Shown here: piece by piece, positions 25,867 through 33,990 of the stretch
Numbering within the stretch: the first letter of the stretch is position 1
Layout: every line of letters starts with the position of its first letter
Source of the DNA: Streptomyces sp. NBC_00239
GTDB taxonomy: Bacteria > Actinomycetota > Actinomycetes > Streptomycetales > Streptomycetaceae
Direction of reading: 5' to 3'
Length of the DNA stretch: 64,000 nt
Assembly (NCBI RefSeq): GCF_036194065.1
Contig: NZ_CP108096.1
Coordinates: forward strand, 248,001 to 312,000
The notes under the pieces: model-generated
Databases searched by the model: none
Told to the model about the DNA's origin: nothing
The model's input: the letters and a program-made list of their open reading frames with translations, nothing else
Translations under genes and position numbers: made by a program

Positions 25867-26160
25867 TCAGCTGAAGACCGGCGCGGGGTTGGCGCGCCGC
25901 TGAATGGACTGGTCGAGCGCCACCTGTACGGAGGGAAGGCTGGCGACGCGGCCGTCCTTCTTGTAGACCACGGTGACGCCGCCGACGATCTGGAAGTCGG
26001 GGTCGTGATCCTTGAGGAACTCGCTCGCGCCGACCTCGAAGACGTACATGTCGTCGTTCTCCACGATCATCCGGTCGTCGATGGTGAACGTGCCGGTGCT
26101 CCAGGAAGGCTCAAGCTCCGTGCGTACCCGGTCGCGCGCCTGCTCGTATGTGATGGTCAT
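25867..26160 (-). CDS. YrhB/Imm35-like putative immunity protein
   Basis: The 97-residue product starts at ATG 26160 (MTITYEQARDRVRTEL). The order of features, an N-terminal helix beginning with xxYEQA, then DDRMIVENDDMYVFEVGA and GGVTVVYKKDGRVASLPS, resembles the YrhB (Imm35) family found beside polymorphic toxins. The family assignment is by pattern and moderate. It has its own strong promoter (26193-26221) with a perfect palindrome in the spacer, and lies between the ADP-ribosyltransferase-like and papain-fold genes, which is where an immunity gene would be expected. Confidence 0.55.
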   Translation of the reverse strand: MTITYEQARDRVRTELEPSWSTGTFTIDDRMIVENDDMYVFEVGASEFLKDHDPDFQIVGGVTVVYKKDGRVASLPSVQVALDQSIQRRANPAPVFS

Positions 26161-26192
26161 GGGCGGGTCCAATCCTCGTATCCGATATCATT

Positions 26193-26221
26193 AAAGTACC
26201 CCGATCGGGGGTGTCTGTCAA
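26193..26221 (-). promoter_or_regulatory. Promoter with palindromic spacer
   Basis: Minus strand: TTGACA (26221-26216), 17-base spacer, TACTTT (26198-26193). The spacer contains the perfect 12-base palindrome CCCCGATCGGGG (26199-26210), a textbook operator position that would block polymerase when bound. Confidence 0.7.
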
Positions 26222-26245
26222 ATTGAAATGGCGCCGGATTCTCGT

Positions 26246-27061
26246 CTAGCCCGCGATGAAGCGCTCCAACGTCTTCTTCGACGGCGTGGGCTTGTCGTCC
26301 ATGCGCATGTACGCACTGGACTTGGCCAGCGAGAAGTAGTGCCCGGCATCGGTCACCGCCGGGGTCGGCTGGCCGTCGACGAACCGGATCTTGCCCCCGA
26401 CGTTCTCGACCGTGAAGGCGTGTCCACCGCCGTTCTTCCACCACACGGCAACCATGCCGCGGGACCCCGGCTCGCCGAACGCCCGCTCGATCTCGGACCG
26501 GCCGACATCCGCGGTGCCGCTGTCGCAATGGGTGAAATTGCCACCCCATGCCTCCCCGAGCTCGGACACCTTGCGCCCGCGCGTCGAGTCGGGGCCGGCT
26601 TGGACGTCCATCCCGCGTCGGCGCAGCTCGTAGGCCTGCGCCACGTGGCTGCAGTTCATCGAGTAGGCCTGCACGCCTGGCTGGTACTTCGGGTTGGCGG
26701 CGTCCAGCGCCTTGTCGACCTGCTTGTTCGTACGCCGCGCCGCGGCAGCTCGGGCAACGCTCCCCTGCGTGTGACTCCGGGCCAGCTGAGCGGCGTGGTT
26801 CATCTGGTTCTTGGCGTCCAGGGCAGCGCGCTCCGCCGCGTCGTGGTCCCCTTCCTCCGCCGCAGCACGGGCCCGATCGGCACTCGCCTGAGCCCGCTGG
26901 CGGGCACGCCACGCGGGCCCGCCGTAGTCGACCTCGCCCTCGTCAAGAGCCTGCTGGTAGTTCTTGGCAGCCGCGGAGGTAGCCGTGGCATACCGGGCCC
27001 GCCGGACTGCCAGGCTGCTCCCCCGGCAGCGCCGGCCGCCCTGCGCGAGTGATCTGCACAC
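26246..27061 (-). CDS. Papain-fold toxin-like protein
   Basis: The 271-residue product starts at GTG 27061 behind GAAGGGGAG and begins MCRSLAQGGRRC, the motif shared with the ADP-ribosyltransferase-like protein. Residues about 30-125 are a helical Ala-rich region. The C-terminal domain shows a papain-type layout: Cys137 in MNCSHVAQAYELRRRG, His214 in GGGHAFTVEN and Asp229 in RFVDGQ. This matches papain-fold polymorphic toxin domains, which act as proteases or glutamine deamidases in the target cell. No signal peptide is seen; delivery route unknown. Confidence 0.7.
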   Translation of the reverse strand: MCRSLAQGGRRCRGSSLAVRRARYATATSAAAKNYQQALDEGEVDYGGPAWRARQRAQASADRARAAAEEGDHDAAERAALDAKNQMNHAAQLARSHTQGSVARAAAARRTNKQVDKALDAANPKYQPGVQAYSMNCSHVAQAYELRRRGMDVQAGPDSTRGRKVSELGEAWGGNFTHCDSGTADVGRSEIERAFGEPGSRGMVAVWWKNGGGHAFTVENVGGKIRFVDGQPTPAVTDAGHYFSLAKSSAYMRMDDKPTPSKKTLERFIAG

Positions 27062-27119
27062 GTCTGCTCCCCTTCTCCGGGCCAGTCACCTGGCCGTTCA
27101 CGGAGCAGGCTGGATCGCC

Positions 27120-27146
27120 CGGCCTGTGGACAGAGTCCGGCGATCC
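27120..27146 (-). promoter_or_regulatory. Upstream element shared with the first toxin gene
   Basis: Minus strand GATCGCCGGACTCTGTCCAC then AGGCCG, the second copy of the element at 25705. It lies about 60 bases before the GTG start and just after a terminator-like hairpin, consistent with a dedicated promoter for the papain-fold gene. Confidence 0.5.
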
Positions 27147-27213
27147 CGGCCGAGCGATCCCGGGCGGAGCGAAGCGGTGGCGCCGACCCCGAACGAGACG
27201 GGGCGGACGCAAT

Positions 27214-27247
27214 GAGGCGGGGCAGCCGCGTACGGCTGCCCCGCCTC
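27214..27247 (-). terminator. Perfect 15-bp hairpin terminator after ligA
   Basis: Left arm 27214-27228, loop CGTA, right arm 27233-27247. It follows the stop of the ligase gene at 27265 and precedes the papain-fold gene, so it should end the 32.6-27.3 kb operon. Confidence 0.7.
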
Positions 27248-27264
27248 ACCGGAGACGAGATGAG

Positions 27265-29316
27265 TCAGGAGAGGTAGTCGGCGACCAGCGCCGCGAACTT
27301 CTCCTCGTCCAGGACCGTGATGCCCAGCTGCTGGGCCTTGGCGAGCTTGGACCCGGCGTTCTCGCCCGCGACCAGCAGCGTCGTGCTCTTGCTGACGCTG
27401 CCCGCAGGTTCACCGCCAGCAGCCTCGATCAGCTTGTTCATCGCGCCCCTGTTGCGTCCGGCGAGAGCACCGGTCATGCCACCGGTCACCACGATGGTCT
27501 GCCCGACGAGCGGGCCGGTGGTGTTCTTCACGGGGCCGTCCGGCTGCGTCATGTTCACGCCCGCGGCCTTCAGCTTGGCGATGACCGGGCGCAGCACCTG
27601 AAGGTGCGCGGCGATCTTCGCCGCGTTGGCGGTGCCGACCTTGTTCACCCGCACCTTCACCTGCGCCAGGGCCGCGGCGTCGGCGGCCAGGACCTTGTCC
27701 ATGGTGCCGAACTCGCGGGCGAGCGCCTTGGACACGGACCGGCCGGTGCGCACAATCCCGAGGCTGCACAGCACCCGGTCCAGCGGCTGCTCCTTGGCCT
27801 TGGCGATCTCGCCGAGCACCGTCTTCGCACGCTTCGCGGACCCCGTGGCCTCGGCCAACTGCTCCTCGGTCAGGGTGAAATAGTCCGCGACGTCGCTGAG
27901 GACGCCCATGTCGAACAGGGCCTCGATGTAGGTCTCGCCGAGTCCTTCGATGTGCAACTGTTCGCGGCCAACCGCGTAGATGAGTCCGGCGAGCGCACCG
28001 CAGGTGCCGTTGATGCCCTCGGCGCACTCCCACCGCTCGCCGGAGGTGTCGACGTCGCCGCCGCACTGCGGGCAGGACGCGGGGAAGCCGACGGGCGTCT
28101 CGCTGCCGGTGCGCTTGTCCACCGCCACGGACAGGACCTGGGGAATCACGTCCCCGGCCTTGGCGATGACCACGGTGTCCCCGATCATCAATCCCAGGTT
28201 GCGGATGAACTGCGGGTTGTTCAGCGTCGCGAACTTCACCGTGCTGCCGTCCAGCTCGACCGGCTCCAGGACCGCGCGGGGCGCGATGATGCGGGCCTTG
28301 CCGACGTTCCACTCGATTCCGGTGACCTTGGTTTCCGCCGTCTCCGGGGGCAGCTTGAAGGCGGTGGCCCAGTGCGGGTGGTCACTGGCGGTCCCAGCCT
28401 CCTCCTGCTCGTCGATCGCGTTGGCCTTGATGACCACGCCATCGATCCCGAACGGGAGGTCCGGCCGCATCTCGGCGATCTCCTCGACACGCTGCTGCGC
28501 CTCGGCCAGCGTGGCGACCACCCGAAGTCCGGTCGCGGAGTCGGCGCTCGTCTGCACGCCCGCTTCCGCCACCAGTGACAGCAGCGCCTGGTGCGTGGGG
28601 GATGCCGGGCTGAGCGGCACGCCGTCGAGCTGGATAGCGCTGTACGCGAAGAACGTCAGCTCGATGCGGTAGGAGCGGTTCTTGGCGGCCAGGGTGCCCG
28701 CCGCTCCGGCCCGCGCGTTCTTGAACGGCCTCGCCTTGTGCGCGCGCCGGATCTCGTTGGCCGCCGCAAGCTGGGCGCGCGTCAGCAGGACCTCGCCGCG
28801 GACCTCGACGGTCAGCGGTGCGGACAGCTGCGTGGGCAAACCGGAGATGAGGCCGACCGCGTGTGTGACGTCCTCGCCCTTGGTGTGGTCGCCGCGCTTG
28901 ATGAGCTGCACCAGGCGGCCGTCACGGTAGAGCGCCGTCACGGCCAGCCCGTCGAACTTCCCCTCGACCGCGTACCCGCCGCGCACCGGCCCGCCGATGC
29001 GGCGCACCAGCGACGCCGCCCACTTCAGGAGTTCCTTGGCCGAGTACACGTTGCCGAGCGACAGCATCGGCACGGTGTGGGCGATGTTGCCGGTCGCCAC
29101 GCCGCCGCCGACCTTCCCGATGGGGGAGTCCTCGCGGAGGTGCTCGGGGTGGAGGAGTTCGTACTCCCGGATCTGGCGGGCCAGCTGGTCGTAGTCGGTG
29201 TCGGAGAAGGTGGTGTCCCCCGGCCCGTAGTACGCGCGGCAGGCGGCGAGAGCGGAGTCGACCGCGGCGCTGTAGGCGGCAGGATCGGCCAGGGGAGCAG
29301 CGAAAGTAGTGGTCAT
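27265..29316 (-). CDS. ligA: NAD-dependent DNA ligase
   Basis: The 683-residue product starts at ATG 29316 with GAGAGGA upstream. Domains in order: N-terminal NMN-binding part, shorter than usual but present; adenylation domain with KFDG (catalytic Lys120 in YAVEGKFDGLAV); OB fold; four-Cys zinc finger (CPQCGG ... CAEGINGTC near 400-425); helix-hairpin-helix region (IEGLGETYIEALF); and a C-terminal BRCT domain (VTGGMTGALAGRNRGAMNKL). This is close to full length for LigA, so probably active in sealing nicks. It is the last gene of a six-gene operon. Carriage by a plasmid is unusual because the host has its own LigA. Confidence 0.93.
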   Translation of the reverse strand: MTTTFAAPLADPAAYSAAVDSALAACRAYYGPGDTTFSDTDYDQLARQIREYELLHPEHLREDSPIGKVGGGVATGNIAHTVPMLSLGNVYSAKELLKWAASLVRRIGGPVRGGYAVEGKFDGLAVTALYRDGRLVQLIKRGDHTKGEDVTHAVGLISGLPTQLSAPLTVEVRGEVLLTRAQLAAANEIRRAHKARPFKNARAGAAGTLAAKNRSYRIELTFFAYSAIQLDGVPLSPASPTHQALLSLVAEAGVQTSADSATGLRVVATLAEAQQRVEEIAEMRPDLPFGIDGVVIKANAIDEQEEAGTASDHPHWATAFKLPPETAETKVTGIEWNVGKARIIAPRAVLEPVELDGSTVKFATLNNPQFIRNLGLMIGDTVVIAKAGDVIPQVLSVAVDKRTGSETPVGFPASCPQCGGDVDTSGERWECAEGINGTCGALAGLIYAVGREQLHIEGLGETYIEALFDMGVLSDVADYFTLTEEQLAEATGSAKRAKTVLGEIAKAKEQPLDRVLCSLGIVRTGRSVSKALAREFGTMDKVLAADAAALAQVKVRVNKVGTANAAKIAAHLQVLRPVIAKLKAAGVNMTQPDGPVKNTTGPLVGQTIVVTGGMTGALAGRNRGAMNKLIEAAGGEPAGSVSKSTTLLVAGENAGSKLAKAQQLGITVLDEEKFAALVADYLS

Positions 29317-29453
29317 GCAGGGTTCCTCTCGGAAGGGGACAGGGACGGGGCGCTCCGCAGGGAGCGCCCTGGGACAGCGAGCCGGGATAGGCGGGGCTGG
29401 CACCTGGGTGCCGTGGCCAGGCCCCGGCCGGGGAGAGCGGGAAGCGCTCCGGG

Positions 29454-29825
29454 CTAGTGCTGGTCGCACACCCAGTGCTGCACCCAGCCGTGCTGGACGC
29501 GGTCGACGAGGACGTCGTGGGTGTTGGTGCCGGGATCACACAGCGAGCACTCCACCGTCTCGGGGCGCAGCAGCTGCACGGCGGGGAAGCGGGCGGTCGT
29601 GGGCAGGGTCCATCCCTCGGTGCGGATGGTGTCGTCGTCGTAGGGCCGGTAGCTGACGAAGACGCGGGTCATGTCCGACAGGACGTGGCCGTCGGTGCCG
29701 GTCACGGTGACCTGGGTGCCGCTCACGCGCAGGAGGTCGCCTTTGTGCAGTTCGCGGGTCTCGACGGCGGTGACGACGGAGCCGGTCAGCACCAACATGC
29801 CCGACGGAAGGTCGGTGAGAAGCAT
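29454..29825 (-). CDS. Hypothetical small protein with C-terminal cysteine/histidine motif
   Basis: The 123-residue product starts at ATG 29825 (MLLTDLPSGMLVLTGSVVTA); a TTG 21 bases upstream is an alternative. It looks beta-rich, like a small barrel, and ends with CSLCDPG ... HGWVQHWVCDQH, which could bind metal. No family recognised. It lies between the zinc-finger gene and ligA in the same operon. Confidence 0.55.
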   Translation of the reverse strand: MLLTDLPSGMLVLTGSVVTAVETRELHKGDLLRVSGTQVTVTGTDGHVLSDMTRVFVSYRPYDDDTIRTEGWTLPTTARFPAVQLLRPETVECSLCDPGTNTHDVLVDRVQHGWVQHWVCDQH

Positions 29826-29919
29826 GGAGAAGCGGGGTCCTTTCAAGGCGGTGACGGGAAGCGGGACCGGGGGCCGAGCGGGGCGGGCCGGCGACCGGTC
29901 CGCCCCGCACGGCCCCGGG

Positions 29920-30372
29920 CTACGCGACCGCCGCGAAGGCGTTGCGGATGGTCGCGAGCTGCTTCTCGGCCGCCGTGGCGCGCGGCTTCCACTTCTCGAC
30001 CTCGTGGGTGGCCTTGTCGAGCTTCTTCAGCGCGGCATCGAGCTGGACGCTGTACCAGGTGGCCTTCCGGGCCCGCTCGATGACCTCGGCGAGCGGCAGC
30101 CCGTCCACGTCGATCTCCGAGGGCTCCGCAGTGGCCTTCGGGGCCCTGGTCTGGTTCTTGTGGGCCTTGACGTGCGGCCATACCCCGCTCGCCTTGGGCC
30201 TGGTGAACTCGCAGTTCTGCCAGACGCAGTTGTAGACGACGGTCCCGTCCGACAGCAGGACCTTGAGGACCTCCTTGTAGTAGCGGGGGTTCTCGGGAGT
30301 GCTGCGCGGGGTCTCGGCGAACTCGAACTCGATGACCTCAAGACCGTTGAGAATTCCGTTGGCGGTTGCCAC
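29920..30372 (-). CDS. C2H2 zinc-finger-like protein
   Basis: The 150-residue product is read from GTG 30372, nine bases after TTAGGA. Residues about 47-70 (NCVWQNCEFTRPKASGVW then PHVKAHKN) have Cys-x4-Cys-x12-His-x3-His spacing, the layout of a classical C2H2 finger, which is uncommon in bacteria outside the Ros/MucR group. The C-terminal half is a Lys/Glu-rich helix suitable for a coiled coil. DNA or RNA binding is likely; target unknown. Confidence 0.65.
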   Translation of the reverse strand: MATANGILNGLEVIEFEFAETPRSTPENPRYYKEVLKVLLSDGTVVYNCVWQNCEFTRPKASGVWPHVKAHKNQTRAPKATAEPSEIDVDGLPLAEVIERARKATWYSVQLDAALKKLDKATHEVEKWKPRATAAEKQLATIRNAFAAVA

Positions 30373-30472
30373 AGGTGCAGTTCCTAACGTGAGCAGAGTG
30401 AAGGGAAGTTGAGGAAGAAGGCCACGGGGCGGCGGGGACGGGACCGGCGCCCCGTGGCCGGTCGGTGAGCCG

Positions 30473-31159
30473 CTACACGGCGGCCAGCTCGGGCGGCAGG
30501 CTGTGGCGGCCGACGAGGCTGAGGACCCACGGCGGCGCACCGCGCAGGGAGCTGCCTCCGGAGGTGGGGTAGTACGGCTTCTGGCCCCGGTTCTGGTTCG
30601 GGCCGGGCTGCTGCCCGGTCGCCACCCACGGCCCCTCGAACTCGGCGGCGTCGAGCCGCCACGCGTTGTCCTCGGCGACGTAGTTGAACCGGACGTGGTC
30701 GGGCCGCAGCGGGCTCGGCGTCGGCATGTTCAGCGGGTGCCACTGCGGGATCTCGCTGTCGCCGCTGATCTCGAAGGCGATCGAGCGGCGCGCACTGTCG
30801 TGGGTGCGCGTGAACCCGGCCAGTTGGCGGGGGAGCGGTGCGTCCGGGTCGGCCGCGGTGTCCATCAGAGCGTTGAGCCACGCGGGGCGGCCGGTGCTGG
30901 CGTGATGGGGGTAGTGATCCTGCTGGCTGCGGAACGCGCGTCCCATCTCGCCGTTGGGCGCGTGATTGCCCTTGCACGTCACGATCTCCAGGTCCCACGC
31001 GGTACCCCGGCGACCGGTGTACGTCAGCCGGAACCCGGTGACGGCCAGCGGCACGATCCGGGAGGGCAGATGCGGCACCGGGACGTCGGCGGACGGGGTG
31101 ATCGTGTACTCCACGATGCGGGTCGCGTGGTCGTTGATGAGCGTGAGGGCGGCGGTCAC
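30473..31159 (-). CDS. Hypothetical protein of the ligase operon
   Basis: The 228-residue product starts at GTG 31159 behind AGGA. It is beta-rich with many aromatic residues (FRLTYTGRRGTAWDLEIVT, RFNYVAEDNAWRLDAAEFEG). The C-terminal third is Pro/Gln-rich. No domain recognised. It overlaps no neighbour but lies 26 bases after the preceding gene, so it belongs to the same transcription unit. Confidence 0.6.
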   Translation of the reverse strand: MTAALTLINDHATRIVEYTITPSADVPVPHLPSRIVPLAVTGFRLTYTGRRGTAWDLEIVTCKGNHAPNGEMGRAFRSQQDHYPHHASTGRPAWLNALMDTAADPDAPLPRQLAGFTRTHDSARRSIAFEISGDSEIPQWHPLNMPTPSPLRPDHVRFNYVAEDNAWRLDAAEFEGPWVATGQQPGPNQNRGQKPYYPTSGGSSLRGAPPWVLSLVGRHSLPPELAAV

Positions 31160-31185
31160 AGCGGTACAGGTCCTGTTCGGTCGGC

Positions 31186-31482
31186 TCAGCGGATTCGGGT
31201 GTGGCGGGCGGCGATGTCGGCGTTGCTCAGCGGGCAGGCCGGGCAGGGCCGGGGTGTGGCCGCGCTCGGCGGACCGGTCTTCCAGGTCAGGCCGCGCCCG
31301 CACCGCGACCACACCGACGAGATCCAGTAGCTGGCGCGCTCCTCGGCCCACAGGCTCTGGGGGTTGCCCGCCCAGTGCCGGGTCGACCAGGGGCCGGCCG
31401 CGATGTGGACGTAGTGGCCGTCCTCGTGGTCGCTGACGCCGTGCCCGTACAGGGCGGCATCCAGCTCGGCGTCGGGGGACAT
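31186..31482 (-). CDS. Hypothetical small protein with CPAC motif
   Basis: The 98-residue product starts at ATG 31482 behind ACGGAG. It contains HEDGHYVHIAAGPWSTRHW and a C-terminal CPACPL. A possible metal or redox centre, but only two of its cysteines are close. No family recognised. Confidence 0.55.
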   Translation of the reverse strand: MSPDAELDAALYGHGVSDHEDGHYVHIAAGPWSTRHWAGNPQSLWAEERASYWISSVWSRCGRGLTWKTGPPSAATPRPCPACPLSNADIAARHTRIR

Positions 31483-31573
31483 GGAAATCTCCGTCGCTTC
31501 AGTCGCTTCGGTGGCGGGGAGGGGGCCGCCGGGAGCGGGTGGGTGTGCTCCCGGCGGCCGGTCGAGGGGCCGG

Positions 31574-32593
31574 TCAGGCGGCCAGGGTGAGGAGCTGGCG
31601 GTGGGCGGCGGTCTTCTTCTTGGTGACGTCGCCGATGTCGGCCAGCGACCGCGCCGCGCGCGCCGAGAGGGACTTGGCCTTGGCGTAGTGGTCGAGGTAC
31701 TCGCCGATCGCGTTCCAGCCCGCCCATGCGGTGCCCCGGATGCTCTCCTGGGTGGCCGCGTTCTCGAAGAGGCTGCGCAGGGTGTCCATGCGCGTCTCGT
31801 AGTTCTTGCGGGTGCGGGTGGTGGGGCTGGTCGGAATGGGCCACAGGTCGCGGCTGGTGACGAGCTTCTCGAACTGGCCCAGGCTCAGCGGGGTGTTGAT
31901 CATCCGCTCGGCCTCGCGCTCGAAGGCGTCCTGCCAGTCGAAGAGGACGGCCAGCTCGTGCTCCAGGGTGACGAGCTTCTTGAGGGCCGAGGCGGTGTGC
32001 GGGACCGAAACCTTGTGCTTGGCACCCGCGATGATCAGCCGCTGCATGTTGCCGCAGTCCAGGCGGGTCTGGCCGATGTGCAGGGAGTTGGACGAGGAGC
32101 CGTCGTGGCTGCCGAACAGGGTCAGGTGCGCGTGGTGCAGGTCGACCCCGCCGATACGCGTGCTGCCGGGCAGGCTCATCGAGACGAAGAACTTCGTGCC
32201 GCCCGCGTAGGCGCCTGCCTTGTGGAAGACGGCGCCGGACTCGGTACGGGCCAGGTCCAGAACCTTCTCGTACGCCTCGATCTGGACCGGGGTGTACTTG
32301 CGGCCCACGGTGCCGAGGTACTCGGTGCCGCCGGTGCGCGGGTTGGTACGGACAGTGGCGCGGGTGTCGGGCATCTTGACCTCGTGGGTCGTGACGCCGT
32401 CCTCGTGGATCTCGGTGTACTTGGCGGTGACATCGCCCAGCAGGCGCACGTCCCAGTCGCGCATGTCGGCCATTTCCAGGGCCTCGCGGGCGGTGTTCGC
32501 CTCGCTGACATCGGTGCCCAGGATGGTCCAGGCGTCCTTGCGGCCCGGGGCGCGAAGGGCGGTTCCGTTGGTGGGGATCTCAAGCACAGTCAC
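31574..32593 (-). CDS. DUF932 (phage/plasmid-related TIGR03299-type) protein
   Basis: The 339-residue product starts at GTG 32593, nine bases after GAGGAG; a TTG six bases upstream is too close to the ribosome site. The order of conserved stretches (GTDVSEANTAREALEMADM, VGRKYTPVQIEAYEKVLDL, AGTKFFVSMSLPG-like, HIGQTRLDCGNM) matches the DUF932 family carried by many phages and plasmids, whose role is unknown but often linked to DNA replication or recombination. First gene of the six-gene operon ending with ligA. Confidence 0.85.
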   Translation of the reverse strand: MTVLEIPTNGTALRAPGRKDAWTILGTDVSEANTAREALEMADMRDWDVRLLGDVTAKYTEIHEDGVTTHEVKMPDTRATVRTNPRTGGTEYLGTVGRKYTPVQIEAYEKVLDLARTESGAVFHKAGAYAGGTKFFVSMSLPGSTRIGGVDLHHAHLTLFGSHDGSSSNSLHIGQTRLDCGNMQRLIIAGAKHKVSVPHTASALKKLVTLEHELAVLFDWQDAFEREAERMINTPLSLGQFEKLVTSRDLWPIPTSPTTRTRKNYETRMDTLRSLFENAATQESIRGTAWAGWNAIGEYLDHYAKAKSLSARAARSLADIGDVTKKKTAAHRQLLTLAA

Positions 32594-32646
32594 AGGCAAT
32601 AGCTCCTCAATCGACTGGGAGCCCGTCCGACTCCCTGACCCTTTTA

Positions 32647-32675
32647 ATATTACGCCTGGCGGGGGGTTGCGTCAA
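32647..32675 (-). promoter_or_regulatory. Family promoter of the DUF932-ligA operon
   Basis: Minus strand: GACCCT element, six bases, TTGACG (32675-32670), 17 bases with a run of six C, TAATAT (32652-32647). The leader then folds into GGGAGTC...GGCTCCC rather than the ANGCAAG hairpin. Confidence 0.75.
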
Positions 32676-32823
32676 GTTAAAAGGGTCGCGATGATTGAGG
32701 TACCCCCACAGGGCCGCAGCCACGACACATGCCCGACACGGACAAGTCGTCGACCGGCAGGCAAGGGGACAAGGGGTGCGGCACACTCACCCGTGGCGCA
32801 GGACAGTCTTCGGAGGAATTGAC

Positions 32824-33051
32824 ATGGTGGGGCGTACGGACAGGCCGGCCAGGATCCGGGCGAGCGCGGTCGTGGTCATCGGAGTCGTGGCCTTCGCGAC
32901 CGCTCTGGTCGCCAACGCGGCGCACCAGGCCGCAGTGACCTGGGCGGGGATCGCGGTCGTTGCCGCGTGCACGGCGTGGCTGGCCTGGGACGGCTGGCGC
33001 CGTCGGCAGAGCGAGCGGGCAGACCGGCCGGGAGGCCCGGTCCAACAGTGA
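32824..33051 (+). CDS. Small two-helix membrane protein
   Basis: The 75-residue product starts at ATG 32824 behind an ideal GGAGGAAT at seven bases. Two hydrophobic helices (about 14-30, RIRASAVVVIGVVAFATALV; about 36-54, AVTWAGIAVVAACTAWLAW) are followed by a basic tail. Too short for family assignment. A hairpin with eight base pairs follows at 33108-33129. Confidence 0.65.
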   Translation: MVGRTDRPARIRASAVVVIGVVAFATALVANAAHQAAVTWAGIAVVAACTAWLAWDGWRRRQSERADRPGGPVQQ

Positions 33052-33107
33052 GGGGATCCGCGAGGACGCGGACAGCAGAATCGGGGCCGGACGACAGACC
33101 GAAGTCT

Positions 33108-33132
33108 CCCCCTTCGGTGAAGAAGGGGGTTT
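33108..33132 (+). terminator. Hairpin terminator after the small membrane protein gene
   Basis: CCCCCTTC (33108-33115), loop GGTGAA, GAAGGGGG (33122-33129), then TTT. This is the usual form of an intrinsic terminator on the + strand, 57 bases after the stop. Confidence 0.65.
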
Positions 33133-33233
33133 GCAAGGCCGTCCGGCCCCTCACCACGACACACCGCCCACGCGCCGAAGCGCTGGGACGAGGTGAACGC
33201 GTTCCCTACTTTAGCGGCCGCGAGCCGCACCCC

Positions 33234-33262
33234 AAGCCCCGCCGTGAACCGCGACGGGGCTT
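33234..33262 (-). terminator. Hairpin after the deoxyribosyltransferase-like gene
   Basis: AAGCCCCG (33234-33241) pairs with CGGGGCTT (33255-33262) across 13 bases. It lies downstream of the minus-strand gene ending at 33379 and could terminate it. The 33052-33378 gap otherwise holds the hairpin at 33108 and one GTGGTGTCCCC word at 33296, and no gene. Confidence 0.5.
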
Positions 33263-33378
33263 CGGTGCCGACAGGCGCTCTCCGCGGCGCGGAGCGTGGT
33301 GTCCCCACGGTGACCAGCGCTGATTTCGAGAGTCTGACCGCGGCTCGTTGCCCGCGCGCACCGCGAAGCGTCTACCGG

Positions 33379-33678
33379 TCAGACGGGATCGGTGTACGAG
33401 ATCGGCTTGCCGGCGGCGTGGGCATATGCGATTTCCCTGCTCGTGGACTCGCCGATATACCCGCCGGGGTTGACGACCAGAACCCGGTCAGCCAGGTCGA
33501 TCTTGCGCAGGTGGAGGGCGTCCAGCGCAGACTTCTGCTCGTCGGTGATCAACTCGTCTGCTTCGCCTGGCGCGACGACGATGACACCGGCGAAGGTCAG
33601 ATCACGGTTCGCCGCACGCATCTCGTCCACGAACCGGGCAGAGCCGCAGATGCAGACAATCTCAGGTCGGTCGGGCAC
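33379..33678 (-). CDS. DUF4406 / nucleoside 2-deoxyribosyltransferase-like protein
   Basis: The 99-residue product starts at GTG 33678 behind GAAGGA. It has the family's first strand-loop EIVCICGSARF, a central LRKIDLADRVLVVNPGGYIG and ESTSREIAYAHAAGKPISY, which in the family supplies the Glu and nucleotide-binding Ser. The size is right for the small phage-type members. Likely to cleave or bind a nucleotide or nucleotide-derived signal; substrate not readable. Confidence 0.8.
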   Translation of the reverse strand: MPDRPEIVCICGSARFVDEMRAANRDLTFAGVIVVAPGEADELITDEQKSALDALHLRKIDLADRVLVVNPGGYIGESTSREIAYAHAAGKPISYTDPV

Positions 33679-33924
33679 GACTCAGTCCTTCGGTCGAGCG
33701 GGAAACCGTCAGTGTGCACGTTGACATCACAGACAGGCACACGAGCCAGCAGTTTACGCAGCGAGATGGACACCAGGCGGCTGCACCGTCGCAGGCGGGA
33801 GGCGCGGCCCGCGCGGGGAATGGCGCTGCTCGACGGCGAAGTCCGGGGTGCCCCGGACTCACCAGCCTTCGTGGGCTACACGGCCTTGCGGTGACGCGCG
33901 GGACCTATGGGGCCCGTGTGTCCG

Positions 33925-33953
33925 TTGTGACCGGCGCGGTGCTCAGGTAGACA
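33925..33953 (+). promoter_or_regulatory. Candidate promoter for the 33991 gene pair
   Basis: TTGTGA (33925-33930), 17 bases, TAGACA (33948-33953), 37 bases before ATG 33991. Plain sigma-70-like form without the GACCCT or TACATT features. Between 33679 and 33990 nothing else was seen. Confidence 0.4.
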
Positions 33954-33990
33954 AGCGTGCGACGCGCACCGTGCGCACGAGGGGGAGAAC

